Positions 25,370 through 38,045 are shown, counted from the first letter of the stretch. The stretch is DNA of 64,000 bases from Lethocerus indicus (GCA_019843655.1 JACDQD010000005.1:5917575-5981574); one strand, 5' to 3'. Numbers and translations are program-made. The notes: generated by a model from the letters alone, not told the origin.

Positions 25370-25460
25370 TAGTTCACTGACGGATGCTACTGACGATGGC
25401 GAGTAGCCGAAACCGGTTTAGCATACCGGTGGAGACAGAATATCGTAAGAGTGATAATAT
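25370..25460 (+). mobile_element. Ribozyme-bearing dispersed repeat, copy D
   Basis: Contains the ribozyme-like fold above, then GTGGAGACAGAATATCG. The post-core part resembles the corresponding parts of copies at 60280-60375 and 40289-40350. Target-site duplications were not found. Confidence 0.65.
25381..25427 (+). ncRNA. Putative type I hammerhead ribozyme
   Basis: Stem I pairs CGG-ATGCTA (25381-25389) with TAGCAT-a-CCG (25419-25427), nine pairs and one bulged A. The core CTGACGA spans 25390-25396. Stem II is GGC/GCC (25398-25400 with 25406-25408) with loop GAGTA. GAAA follows at 25409-25412. Stem III is the loopless palindrome ACC/GGT (25412-25417). Cleavage would fall after T25418 (triplet GTT). 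Order and spacing fit the hammerhead consensus CUGANGA-stem II-GAAA-stem III-NUH. Deviations are an extra U before stem II and a loopless stem III, which would need dimerisation. Comparison with sister copies suggests the triplet was GTC before decay. Confidence 0.6.
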
Positions 25461-25960
25461 TCAATTTTCTATTTTCGGGGAAAAAGCGACAAACGGACAA
25501 AACGCACTACCAACGCATTCGTGGAAGAACGTTGCACCGAATACGGAGTAATTCAAGTTGGCAATTTCAAGCCTACATGGCACAATTTGCGACAACGTCC
25601 AAGCGGAAACGATAGGTTGAAAGCAACAATAACGAAACTGTTCGTTGTATTAGTATTATTTATTTTTTTATTGGCAGTGCTATAATGCAGGAATGTGCTA
25701 TGTACATACGCGTCTATACATATTTACAGTACCGTATGCGTTATGTACATTTGGAATTAAGTCAATGATATATTAATTATGATTGGGCTAGAGCACCGCC
25801 CCTCGGTTCCGGGTGGTTCAACGGTCATTTGCGGAGTCCGAGGAGAGGCCGGGGCCACCGGGCTAAAACTACCATTTGTAACTACTCAGAGTTGGACCGT
25901 TCTCCCCCACCCACCCTGTGTCTGTGTCCCATTTACACAGTGTCCGTTTGTATGTCCCAG

Positions 25961-25983
25961 TGTGTGTGTGTGTGTGTGTGTGT
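25961..25983 (+). repeat. (TG)11 microsatellite
   Basis: A TG dinucleotide run of 23 bases. Confidence 0.9.
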
Positions 25984-28900
25984 CCGTTGGCGGCGAAATG
26001 ACCCGAGTAAATTGCATAAGCCAGTGGGACAGAGCCTCAGAAAGTTTCCCCTCACGCGAGAGGGAACCCAAAAGCGTTAATGATAAAGTAATGCGTTTGT
26101 AATTCAACCGTTTAACGCCGGAAAATACTGCAGGTTATGTAACCTGGGGTTCAATAAATTGTTTCGCGTGTATACGCAGCAGACGGCTGTCTATCAGTTA
26201 TAACAACAGCCTAAACATAATTACTACGCAGTTTTCTAGAATAATTAATAATTATGGGACATAAAAAACTGGAATTACACGTAATCAGGCTTTGTAGAAT
26301 GGTTTATTTCCTTCCCTCTTTAACGTATAAGCGTTAAAATTAATTTATTTGATGGTTATTCACTTAAAAGATTAAAAAAATCTGTTGAGCACAGGACCAA
26401 ATAAGCGACTACAGAATGATGATGTTCCAATCACTCTCTAACCACCCAAACTGGGTACCTCTTATTATTATAAAACATATTTTATACTATTATTTAATTA
26501 TTTTATACTGCGTATATACGACGAAATAATTTATCCAGTATACTGATTACAAGTAAAGAAGAACGCTTATATTAAATTCGATCACGTTCAGGCTCCACAG
26601 GCATAGGCTGACTCGAGGCCGAAATTCGGGTCTCGCAACGATATGTAATTTATTGGAACTCATCCTCTCCCCCCCTGGTTCGGAATTCGTTCCCGAAACC
26701 TCGGCAAATGATTCTGAATCAGAGAAATTGTGCTGAAAATAAAGGACGCGCTCGGGGAGTCCGAACGAGTACTGGAAGGGCTGTGGAAAATGATGAAAAA
26801 TTTATCAATAATAAATCTGTAATGTTGTCAAAGTTAACCCATTCAGTGTTATGTCTGTGAAGGCAGATACAGGTTTAACATTTTGAGAAAAGAAAGTCCG
26901 GTGGGACTTTTAAGAAATTAGCGAACTCGGCGTTGGCTCATGTTTTTACCACGAGAGAATTTATTTTTACAGCAAAAAAAGAACAGACGAGCCAATCCTG
27001 AAGAGCGGCGTATGGATTAACAATTTATGTTAAATGGCGGGTCGGCAACTTTAGCTGCAGGAAAATAATCCTGGCGCTGAATTTGAAACCTTCACTAATC
27101 GAAGGTTCTTTAACTTTATATTGTTACATATACTGCCAGCGCCTCAGTTATTTTCATGACAGCCTTAGGGCGTACTCCGATAAGTTGCCGATCCCGAGTT
27201 GTAAGAGGGAAAATACGAAGAAAGGGGGAAGGAATATCAAACCATACGCTAACACGTGTTAACAGTATTTAGTAGCATGCTGTCACATCTGCGGTGCCAT
27301 TACCTTCTGAACGTGGAACGTGCTTGTGAACATATTTACATGTGAGGATAAATAAAAATCATGAATATACAAACAGCTAACAAGACATAAATCTACGAGT
27401 GAATCGGGGGTGAACGTTACAATGTTGGACTGAGAGCGAGGACGGTGATGGCCGCTAATTATCGCCCATAGCTCGTTTATTTTGTCGGCTTCTTAACTGG
27501 GGAGGTAATTTTCAAAATATTATCTCGAAATTCATAAAAAATTGTCACAATCCGATAGGACGTCTGGAAGTTCTATGAAATACAACCTTCAGTTTAAATG
27601 TACCCGTATAATATTTTTTTAAATATAATAAGTATTCTAGAGTCAGAAAGTTTACTATGTTCAAATTTGCAATATAAATCTTCTTGCCGGTTGTAATGCC
27701 GAGATTTTCCCCGACTTCCATTTCGTCCGTTATGGCGTTGCGGCCTGGTATTCTCCGAGGACAGCGGAGGCTAATGATGTGTGGACAAGGCGCGGACAAT
27801 AAAGCTGTTTGCTCTCAGTAGGAACGCCCCGGCATGAACAAATACCGTTTCGGGGAAACCTCCTGGGAAAGGGAAAGGAGTTGAGCTCTCGTAATCCTCC
27901 TAAACCCCAAAGCCGGGATATTTCAACCTCTTAAAGGTGGCCAATACATATTCGATAAGGAGGGGGGGGACTTATCGTCGTCAGTTTCAGAACTGAATTA
28001 GATTCTTGGCGAGTACCAGTTCTTCGCTTCGATTCACCAACGTTTTCGTAATCGCCGAATGAATTTTCAAATGAAACTCTATGCAGTTTAAACTTTAATC
28101 CGAGGTATAACCCCTGTTACTGGGTTGATTTGTTTGATCGGTGTATCAGAAAAAGTCCCGTCGGTTCTCCTTACTATCGCAGCGAGAACAGTAAAATTGC
28201 ACGTAGTCGCCATAATTAATAATTTCCATAAATCCTCCGGATATGAAATAGTTTAATTTTGCAGAACTGAATTCTATTAGGCGTATGTAGAAAAAAAAGT
28301 CGAATAGCCTTGAAACTAAAAATTTTAAATTCGCAGCCAGCTCCACAGGGGCGTGTGATGTACGACGGGGGGAAACATAAATCGCCGGTGTCCGTGACGA
28401 GGTGGCCCTGCCCGCCCCTCTCGGGAGTTATGCGGGTCGTAATATTTTAAAAGCCCCTTACAAACGGTAATAACGGATCGAATGGGAGGGCGAGGGGGCT
28501 GGGCCCTTGAAAAAGAAATGTCCGCGCCAGAAGCGGCTCCCGGCACCGTTTCCCCTTTTATGGGAAGTTGCCGCCGCCATTTCTCCTCCCCGTTCCAATT
28601 TCCTCTGCACCCGGACAAAGTGCCCGTTTCGCTTCTTGATTCGCTGTTAAAATTTTCGACTGTAATTTCAACACCGGCACAATTTGCCTTTTGACACGGA
28701 AAACAGGCGCGCCGAGATAAATATTTCTGGTAAATATACAAATATCCTCTTGCCCTTGAGGACGCCCCGAAATGCAAAGTCAAATATATTATACGACCTA
28801 TAATTTGGAAACGCCGATATTCGGTTATTATTCAGCGAGTACGTCGTTTGGGAGAAATTATAGAAACGGGGATACTAATTTGTTTCTGGAAACAAGAATA

Positions 28901-31423
28901 ACGATTCAGCAGTACCGAACAGCCAAGAGGATATTTACATCCAATCGCCCTTATCATCATACCCATTCTGCGATAATAAATTACATAAATTTCAGTATAT
29001 TTCCTTCGTTTATTTATTGGCTGTAGAGACGATCGGAGATACGGTTAAGAGCCGTGATGTAAAAATCAGATCGGGCGCTCCGGTTGCGGGGGCGACCACT
29101 ACCGCCTCGGCCTTTATTGCCGCCACCTTAATTATGCATTCCCGAAGCACATATACGCACCTAACGGCCACATTCGGGGAAAACGCGTATTTAACGGAAA
29201 ACCCAATAGTGCCGCGGAACAGACTCGGATACACTTCCTGAATATTTTCACGCGTAGCCTTCCCACATAACACGTGGATTCCCTCCATCGAGATATTCCC
29301 CAGTATTGGGCGAATTCCCCACCTAGGACAAATTACCTAACTTCTTATCTTTCCCAATTGCCTACAATATCTATGTTATTCCTTTCCTTTGGCTGTTATT
29401 GTTGTCGGTATTTGCCCAAAATATCGTTGTCAAGGAATTCTGGTACAATTTGACTATGTTGGGCCGGACGAAGTCGGTCGGTTTTGCCTTTACGGGGGTG
29501 ATAAGGCCGAAAAGTGGTTCAATTCCAGGGGCCCTCATCTTCAGACGTGTTCCCGCGGCTCTCATTCGGCTCGTCTCACGGCTTGTTGCCGTACACTGTA
29601 AGTGTCGCAAGTGCGCGGTTCGGGATTTAAGTGTTTCGGTCGTAGGGCAAAAACGGCCGGGGTGCCTACCCCTAATTAAGGGTTGGAGGAGCGTCAGATA
29701 GCCGAAAGTGAGAGGGCCGGGGCGGGCGCTACATCCCAATTATAGATATGCTGGCTCACCACCGCCGCTACTAAAAGTTTTTTAATTGGTTCCATCGACC
29801 GGTCGAGCACAGTCCCGCCTGTGGCCCCTTCCCTTTGAACTTCTCTCCCAGTCTCCATCTTCTTCCCTCGACAATTTATAATTTGCATTTCGCCGATACG
29901 GTCACCGAAATAGGAAGTAACGGTTTCATTTTCTAGGGGCTTCGCTTTAGGCGTGTTCTTCGAGGACAGTTCTTTAGTCCCCTAAAAGCCCTGTTTTGTT
30001 GGGAACTTCATCTGTTCTGAAATTCATTGAATCTCGGTATCGTTTCTGAAATGGCAGATCTCTTCAGTTCATACAAACCCCGCTAATATTATCCGTCTAA
30101 CTGTAGGTACATTATTTGAATTCGGACTAAATACAGTGATAATTGAAATACAGATTATAACGTGCAAGAGTTAAACGTCAAAGTAAACAGTGAGCTATGG
30201 GCGATAACAATATCAATCTGCTTTACGAACACTTGTCCGGCGAATTAAGGAACTATAATTCGAACATTACATTCGAACTATAACATTCGAATTGTTAACA
30301 CAATAGACATCTGATAAAAAATAATGATTATTATTCGAATAATTTTTTTGGGTAAGGAGAAAAAGAATTTCAACTGAGTAATTGTAATTAGGAACATTTT
30401 AAATACGAAGCTTATGACTAATATTATGTTAATGACGTATTACTCTAATTAAGGACTATTTTAATGAGACTCAGTATTGTCATTTATGATGTCAATTATG
30501 ATATTTTCATTACTCATTGAGCAAACAATGATAAATAAGGGGACACTATCTCATGATTATATTGGACATTGATCCTCCATTAATTTGTTAATTAAAATAA
30601 TTATTCAAAAACTCGAATATGTTTCTAGAAGTTGTAATGAAATGGTTCAGGGAAGTAATTAGAATATAATTTTCATTTTGATTTTTTCAATGATATATTG
30701 CCAGAAATTGAATCAGATAACCGTCGTTTAAAATGTATCTATTCGAATATTTCGCCGGTCAAATGTTCGTGAATATAACTGCAAATGGCCATGAATCATG
30801 GTGATATTTTACACTGGTGAGGTGAACAGTGATGAGTGAGGAGGGGGGGACATGCACCTAAGTTCTGTTTTTTCAGGTTTTTCCTTTTGGTACATACCTC
30901 TTCCATGTTCTCTGGCTAGAGGGCAACAGAGAGAGTAAACAACATTTAAGTTGGTGACAACACACAACAAAAATTTGTTTGAAACAAAAAGCAACAAACA
31001 GACAACAAGATTACAACAAACAGACAGAAGTAAAAAAAGACAGTAAGCTTTCAAGAGCGAAAGCCAACTCTGAAATAAAAAAAAACAAAGTAACAGAACA
31101 TGTTCGGCCGCTTTGTTATTTCTTAAAAGATGTACATTGAAAACAAAAATTAAAAAAAAAACATTAGGCACAGTGAAAAGTTGTGTTCATATTTAGTGAA
31201 ATGACAAATTTCTGTGAATTTAGTATCGATTCAAAATTTCTAATAGTTTTATCTTTTCAACTTTTAATTGGAGTGCGAGCATTATTCAAACAAATAAGCG
31301 AAAAACTATTGGAATGCGTACACACACATATATTGAGCGTGGATCACAAATATATACGTGAGTGATTTTTGAACTTAACTTTACAATTTGGAACATTTCA
31401 AGTTGTATATAAACTGAAAAATA

Positions 31424-31848
31424 CGAGGGTCGTTTAAAATGTTCCACTATTCTTGTCTATGTACTTAATTAAATTGTAATTATACAAAGACACAGTATAA
31501 AGTTCCAAATATTATACTTTTCTACTACACAGCATTCCGTTTCTCTCGTCTAAGGTTTTGTATTGGTAATATTTCTAATTTAAGTAATATTTATATTTAT
31601 AGGGTTATAATTTAATTTTTTCAATGTTTTAAATTCTGATTTAAAAATTGGGCATGAATTGCACAAACCGATCTTTGTTGTAAATTGTTTCCCAATCTTT
31701 GAAAATTAGCATTGAGATTTCGGAACATGAAATATTTATAATACATTCTGAATTAAATAATATATTGAGGATTATGATTAATTAATAATATTAATCGAAT
31801 ATTACTGACTGTACATTTTTCTAGGGGTATTCTTTTAAACGACCATCG
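31424..31848. mobile_element. Mariner-type MITE
   Basis: The terminal inverted repeats CGAGGGTCGTTTAAAA (left) and CGATGGTCGTTTAAAA (right, reverse complement) differ at one base. They are flanked on both sides by TA, the target duplication of Tc1/mariner elements. The 425-bp interior is AT-rich with no transposase frame recognised. Confidence 0.8.
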
Positions 31849-33014
31849 TACGTATAGTAGTTAGAACGAGTGCCTTGAACTTAATGAAATATCAACAATT
31901 ACTGTATTGAAAGCTGTCAACTTTATATAACAGTGAGCCATAAATATATTAGACGTGACGCAAATGTAGGGTGAGAAATCAAATATTACTTGTGATCGAC
32001 ACAGATGATGAGCAACATTGAAAGAACAACAACACATAAGCAGGTTAAGTAAGTGTGATACAGCACAATGAGATATTTTCTTTATTTTAAATTCAATCAA
32101 TATTTTATAGTGTAGAGTATAATAAACTGGTGGCGGGATAACTGTATATGTATGTATTGGTAATTGTTAATGATTAGTATTTGGCAAATGTTCAATTTAG
32201 TTTGGTGGTTAAATGTTTGAGATGGCAGTAAAGAATGGGAGTTAAAATAATTTGTGTTGACTTCTTTTAATTAGTTAACTATTAAACTGCTGATTTATAT
32301 ATCTATTACAGATGTATTGGCTGCGAGCAATATTGTACAACACAAATGCAAACTGTTCACTTTGTAAAGCTGGTACTTACTGTGTTTTGTATGTGTTATA
32401 TAGTGGCAATGTGTCATTTTCTTTTTAATCAGTGATTTACAGATGAGCACCGACGTTATCTATCTGTCGGTATGGCTGTCGAGCAACATTCGGACAACAT
32501 ATAAAAGCAGCTCTTTATTAGTTCTTTTTAACTATCCGTTCTATTAATAACTATATATAGATATTTTTTATTATTTTGTATTTTAGTCTTGAAAATACAT
32601 AGATCTGGGTACTTACTGTTTGTGTTCACAATTATGTGTAAGAGGCATACATTGGTATTGTTCATCCTTGTCGTCTTTGTGAATGAGAGAGAAATTAGTT
32701 AGAAATATAGAGAGAGATGTTGAAATGAGAACATATTATGTGTTTTTTTTCAGTAGTGTTGTCTTCGGGTGAATGAAAATGAAAAAATGTCAACATAACA
32801 TCACTAAATTGTTAACATTGTTATTAGTATCGCTATAATCATCATTCTATACATATATAACATTATTTGCTTCAACGCATATTGTCAAAACACGCATTTT
32901 TCTTATATTTTAGGTTAGTATGAATATTGTTCTTTTCTTTACTGTGTATTATTTGACTTACTGTGTTACTGTTAACTGTTGTGCTGTGAACAAAAAATTT
33001 GTTAATGATCTCAC

Positions 33015-33106
33015 CTGGACTTTCTTGGACCGGGGGTCGGCCACTTGTACTATCTCTTCGGGCGGGAGGCGCCATGAGTTCCTCTCTATTGCCGCGTGCA
33101 TTCTGC
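33015..33106 (-). CDS. DPP-like gene, N-terminal cytoplasmic exon
   Basis: Thirty codons follow two bases of a split codon. The exon ends CAG before a strong GTGAGA donor, in phase 0, and the next exon begins ELVYPGG. The peptide MHAAIERNSWRLPPEEIVQV continues ADPRSKKVQ. It is charged, lacks a signal peptide, and fits the cytosolic tail of a type II protein. A T-rich acceptor ending ATTACAG precedes it, so it is probably spliced to an upstream exon. The ATG at 33101 has an A at -3 and could be the start after a 5'-UTR exon. Read unspliced, the frame stays open back to an ATG at 33218. Which start is used cannot be told from sequence. Confidence 0.78.
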
Positions 33107-34126
33107 CTGTAATTTTAAGAACAAAAATTAAATTCCAGTATGCAGATGAAAGACTATTCGGTCCAATTGAGGGATACCAGCGCCAGTCATTGGCGTGTTT
33201 CACTTGAGCCTTATTCACATTCTTATTTACATTGTTTATATATTTACAATAATTAAATTTGATTTATATGTACCGTAATGTTAGTTATATGAAAATCTAA
33301 ATAGCACATTTAGCCCGACCTTGTTTTCAGGTTGCCCACCGGCTACTTTGGGGTTCTTCTAGTGCGAGGACCCTCCTCTGCTTGGGGTACGTTTTTGTTT
33401 AGTGGGGTTTTTTTGGGGGAAAACGGCAGGGCGCTACTAGCGGGTTGGGCACGTTTCGGGGTTTTTTCCCCCTTTAATTTCTCCCAGTAATTTGACATCT
33501 CCACATAATGCCAGTTAGTTTGGGAATACAGAGTCTGTGTCGACTGCATTAGCCCGGCAATAGAGGGCGATTTAATCTGGCTTATTTTTTGCTGCGCGTT
33601 GTGGCTCAGTTATACTGGACACTTATTTACTGACTTTTGTCTAATTACGGTTTTATATACTGTCTACTTCAACCTTTTCTGCTGCTCATAAGTATCATAT
33701 ACAAAAATGAGCACATAAATTAGTACACTAATTAAATAATTTTTAATTTTCAATACTTTCAAAACTTCTATTACGTTTCATGCGTAGTTGTGGTGACTCT
33801 AATGTATAAAATGCGCAGAGAATTATGTCGAAAATGCAAATTTCTATAGGGTGGGGAAAAATAATTTTCTGATAACCGAACACAATGCGGGCTATATTTG
33901 ATTTTAAAATTGCGGCGATGGACTCGTCTTAAAATCCATTAAAAAAAGATGGAGTAAGGATACGAGGCAAGCAGATTTGCTTCGGAAGACCGAAAAGCTT
34001 CCTTTCGTTTCTGAAATCAATCTTTTTCAGGCCCGTCCACACAGCGACAGCTCTATTCTCCCCTTTGAAAGTACTTAATATAAACCCTTGCCCTCCTCCA
34101 AATCAACGACAAGGACAGATAAATTG

Positions 34127-34130
<4 letters not shown>

Positions 34131-34170
<40 letters not shown>
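34131..34170. repeat. (AT)20 microsatellite
   Basis: A perfect AT run of 40 bases. Confidence 0.95.
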
Positions 34171-34175
<5 letters not shown>

Positions 34176-36852
34176 TGACTTGACTTGTGGAGAGAATTGG
34201 GCGGCGTTAGCTGAAAAGACGACAGCTGAATGGGGGGCGGGTCTGCAAAGAAGCAAAGCCGATAGCCTTGAATGGGGCGAACCGTTTCTGTTTGACCCGC
34301 TTATTTTGAAAAAGTGTTTTTCTCCCTTTTCTTTTCTTTTCGCGGACCGGGCGGAATTTCGCTGACATCCGAAGCGCCCGCAGGGGATCGGATACCCCGC
34401 CAATAAATAAAGTTCGGATCATTATCCCTGAAGTTTCCAACTCGGCCTGCGTATAATTACCTCGTGTCCCTCTTCTGAAGAATTCAGAACGGAACTCAAT
34501 TTGAGACGATTCGGCTAAATTAGTCAGTAATTCAAATAAAACAGTCCTTATTTTGGTAACACTTTGGTCTTCTTTAATAAATATCGGCATCTTTTATAAA
34601 TTTCATAACATAACACTTATCATAGTTTACTCCCAGTTTATAGTATCGTTTTAAATTACAGCCGAATTTTTGTCCATGTTATTTATAAATATATCTTATT
34701 TAAGAATAAAGAATTTTTGGAAATTAACACATCTAATGTATATAACTATGTGTGTATATATATATTTATATCTATGACTGCAGTCTAGGTGGGGTAAGTG
34801 GGCGTGGTATTGAGCCCTATCTAATCTAGATATTAGGGCAGGGTTGAAGCGGGCTGCACGCTCAACGCCAACTGTTATCAATCACCGCCACGGGCGTTCT
34901 GATTTTATCGAAACGATATCATATATTTAATGTAATTCACGATGGCCTAAATTCTGACATCTCAGGAAAGGAAGGGTCGGAAGGAGGGGTGAGGTTGTCC
35001 GAAGGAGCGTTGAATTGGAAACGCTGCTCCCCCTTCGCCCCCCTCAACACCACTATGTAGTTCTGTTTGTTATCTGTCAGAGGATGGCTGCCCTACATTT
35101 ACATCTCAATATAATCCTCAAATTGTACATACGGTTGCATTGTTCGCCCGTCTGTACAACGCCTGTCTATATAAAAAGCCTTACAATGTTATACCGTTTA
35201 TACGGTTTTGTACGTTACATATTGATTTATTTGGTATAACGTGAACTCTTTTATTTAATTAGTTCAATATAATATTTTACTCCTTTATTTAAGGAACATT
35301 AACACCGCAGTTGCTCTTCTACATAGCACTCAATTCAAACAACACACCGAAAAGCAATTGGATGTTACGCTCGACTTGAGTTTATTTTTCCGATTCCTCA
35401 CCAATTTGAACTTCAATGGCTCGAAAAAGAATCGGACCGTTCCAAATATCGCTAACTCACAATTCTCGTTTTTAAGGCGATGCTCCACCGCCCCTCCCCA
35501 CCAAAAAAAAGGACTGCCCTGCCCCGCCTCAGGAGTCTACAGGGAGAAAAATAACGGGTTCGGAATCCAATAACAAACAAACAAGCCGGCTGCGCTTCAA
35601 TCAACTGGCCGGCATAAACAAATTAGCGGTCTTCATCATCTCGGGGCCCAAAAAAAAACTGTGTCTGCGGGCGTCACAAAGGGACAGTCGGGCACCCGAT
35701 AGGGCACTTGTGCACCCAATAGGTCCACCCAATCCCAAAGTAAACCAAAGGGTATTTTTCGTAGCGTCGGCAGGCCCAACTGTACGTGACGAGCTTACGG
35801 ACTCTCAAGCCCTCCGACCAGTCGATATCCCTACCTTAAGCAGCGTCCGCCCCCCCCCCCTACGGCCGGCAACACACATGATCCCGGGAGTTTGCGACGG
35901 AGCCCCAAAATATCTTTGGCGGATGCTTGATGGTTTCGTAATATCGGTATGATTTTGCCCTGGTTTTTTTCCGGGCTAAGGCGTACTAAAATGGTCAGCT
36001 AAGCCGCGTGTATTGAACTGCAGTCAGCCGGAGTTAAATTAAGAACATACGAGAATTGAAAAGCGACAGCAGTCGAAATCCACAACTCCATATTTAATTT
36101 TGATATTAAGGACGCCCTAGAGATAAATCGTTTGGCCTTAGATCATTGCTCGAGACAGAGTTAAGAAAGGATTTATTGCTCTTAAAGGGAATAGAATGAA
36201 GACGAATGTGTTCGAGGACTTTTACATACGTGTATCAAGTGTACTACAGTGAAGAATTTCACGCAAGCTAAATTTAATATGTTATGAATACTTCATTAAT
36301 CAATGATCAAACTGCAGTATGGATAGTGCCGTATCGAATTGCAGGTGAATTTAAATTAATTTCATAAAAAGGAACCCAGAATAACATACACATTCTTACA
36401 TCATATTAATTATATCTGATTTTTATTCATCATTTATTTCCCTAAGCTTTAGTGCTATTACTTAATAAAGTTAATATTATTTGGTAATACTCGTTTTTTT
36501 GGACTACTATTGTGTATTCTTTTGGAATAAATAAATATTGTTAGGAGATAAGTGGAGTAGAGTGGAGGGGAGAGTTGCACACGTTACACTTCGTTACTGT
36601 AGTAATCCGTTTTTGTTTTTTATTTGTCATAATCTCAATTAAAAGTAGAGTATTAAGAGAGCTGAAGGAGGAGGACAGAGCAAACAATTAGGCGCTGGGG
36701 CAATTAGCCGGGTGCCGGTTCTCGAGCGGAGTACGACTTCAGGAGGACACCCTGCTTCAGTCTCGACAAGCTTTTTTCTCAGTCCCCTTTATTAATGGGA
36801 CCACTACGCCTGTCTTTTCTCCAACCCCGAGACACACGGAAATACAACTTAA

Positions 36853-36855
<3 letters not shown>

Positions 36856-36907
<52 letters not shown>
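36856..36907. repeat. (AT)26 microsatellite
   Basis: A perfect AT run of 52 bases. Confidence 0.95.
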
Positions 36908-36910
<3 letters not shown>

Positions 36911-37133
36911 AAATAAGGAATAGTTGTAGCAGTTTTAGTATAGGGCAACAATTACAGAGAAATAGTGTACGGTTGAAGCATGTAAGTGATCTAACATCAC
37001 TCCGCCTAGTTATATAGTGAGAAACGCACTGCCATTGAATTATCCTGCTCAATCACTGCACCATTATGTTATTGTTGGAGTGCGAAAACGATGTTCTTTT
37101 ATGTTCGTTATTTAGTATGAATAAACGGAAATA

Positions 37134-37376
37134 CACTTGCACCGATAAACTAGCGCCCCCTGAGGGTGGTGCGGAAATGTACTTAACCAAAGTTAGTTGG
37201 GTACACTTGCACCTATTAACTGGATTATTAAAAGTCCACTTTAAATTTTGGATCAACACAAAAAATTTTACTATCGTAAATAGGTATTGGAAGTCAGAAC
37301 CTAATAGTTGTGACCAGTTGCGTGATCAAATATATATTTGACCGATAATCCGACAAAGACTTAAGCAGATTAACAA

Positions 37377-37380
<4 letters not shown>
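37134..37380. repeat. Single dispersed unit of the 71-bp repeat with a shared flank
   Basis: Positions 37134-37210 carry one unit in the same orientation as the inverted unit at 3190-3260 (ACTAGCGCCCCCTGAGGGTG, then GCGGAAATGTACTTAAC). About 140 bp further, 37352-37380 repeats the sequence found at 3291-3320 (GACAAA..CTTAAGC.GATT and AACAAAAT). The mobile unit is therefore larger than the 71-bp monomer and includes this flank. A (CT)n/(TA)n tract starts immediately after. Confidence 0.82.

Positions 37381-37465
<85 letters not shown>
37381..37465. repeat. Compound (CT)22(AT)20 microsatellite
   Basis: CT repeats (37381-37424) switch directly to AT repeats (37425-37465). The tract joins the 71-bp-repeat flank on its left to a ribozyme-bearing repeat copy on its right. 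Confidence 0.95.
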
Positions 37466-37468
<3 letters not shown>

Positions 37469-37625
37469 GAGTAAACAGACAACCACCACAGAACAAGTGA
37501 CAGTGCAGTGAGGATGCCCAAAAAGCAAAGTGCCAAAACTGACTAAAACAGTTACTGAAGCAGCCGAAACCGGTCTAGCAAAAGACCAAAGAGCGAGAGG
37601 AGACAGAAAACACGAAATCTACAGA
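37466..37625 (+). mobile_element. Ribozyme-bearing dispersed repeat, copy B
   Basis: GTAAACAGACAACCACCACA, GTGACAGTGCAGTGAGGATG, CAGCCGAAACCGGTCTAGC and GCGAGAGGAGACAGAAAACA appear in the same order as in copy A. About eight bases (ATGGCGAG) of the CTGAAGA/stem II region are missing, so the core is broken. The cleavage region GGTC-TAGC is intact. Confidence 0.75.
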
Positions 37626-37651
37626 AAGTTTATACTCCATAAGCTTTTTGC

Positions 37652-37911
37652 TATCGATTTTTAAAAGTGCACATTTTCATCCTTTCTTTTTTCCTAACTT
37701 GTTTTGTTAGTCGGTATATTATCAATATACGAGAGCCGTAGCCAGTATTTTGTAAGCGGACCTACAGGTAGCTGTATTGTGGCCCTAGCATTAGCCGCAT
37801 ACTAATATCTATATACTAAAATGTTTATAGTTATTGTAGTTTGTATCGATTTTTAAAAGCAAAGAGGTTTCAAGTCTTAAGGGTTTTCTCCCAACTTGTT
37901 ATGTTGTTGGC
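37652..37911 (+). repeat. Degenerate direct duplication
   Basis: TATCGATTTTTAAAAG occurs at 37652 and about 37844. CCTAACTTGTTTTGTTAG at 37693 matches CCCAACTTGTTATGTTG at 37890. Two related segments therefore lie about 190-200 bp apart. The right one is followed by AGTCCCCTTTATTAATG (37929), which also occurs at 36781. Confidence 0.6.
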
Positions 37912-38042
37912 TTTTTTGCCTCCTCTCTAGTCCCCTTTATTAATGAAAGCTTGACCCGCCCAACAGGACCCAGAATGTAGTCCCCGGCCAAAAAAGCCTG
38001 TTTATAGCCTCCCGACCATTAACCCACAAGATTTATATATAT

Positions 38043-38045
<3 letters not shown>

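Larger units (their letters stand above)
23292..33014 (-). other. Intron of about 9.7 kb
   Basis: No coding exon recognised. It contains the best hammerhead-like copy (25381-25427), a (TG)n tract and a mariner-type MITE (31424-31848). Three loosely similar GAGCAA(C/T)ATT blocks occur at about 32003, 32321 and 32478. Confidence 0.65.
33107..37133. other. Upstream region, no gene recognised
   Basis: Either a 5'-UTR intron of the DPP-like gene or intergenic. It contains (TA)n tracts at 34131-34170 and 36856-36907. No conserved protein segment is visible. Confidence 0.6.

Noticed and set aside
28325..28783. 152-codon minus-strand frame
   Set aside because: No family resemblance and biased composition; probably chance openness in a GC-rich intron segment.
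30809..31171. Hydrophobic, Leu/Cys-rich 120-codon minus frame
   Set aside because: The complement of an ACAACAAACAGAC-rich stretch; hydrophobicity is a by-product of base composition.
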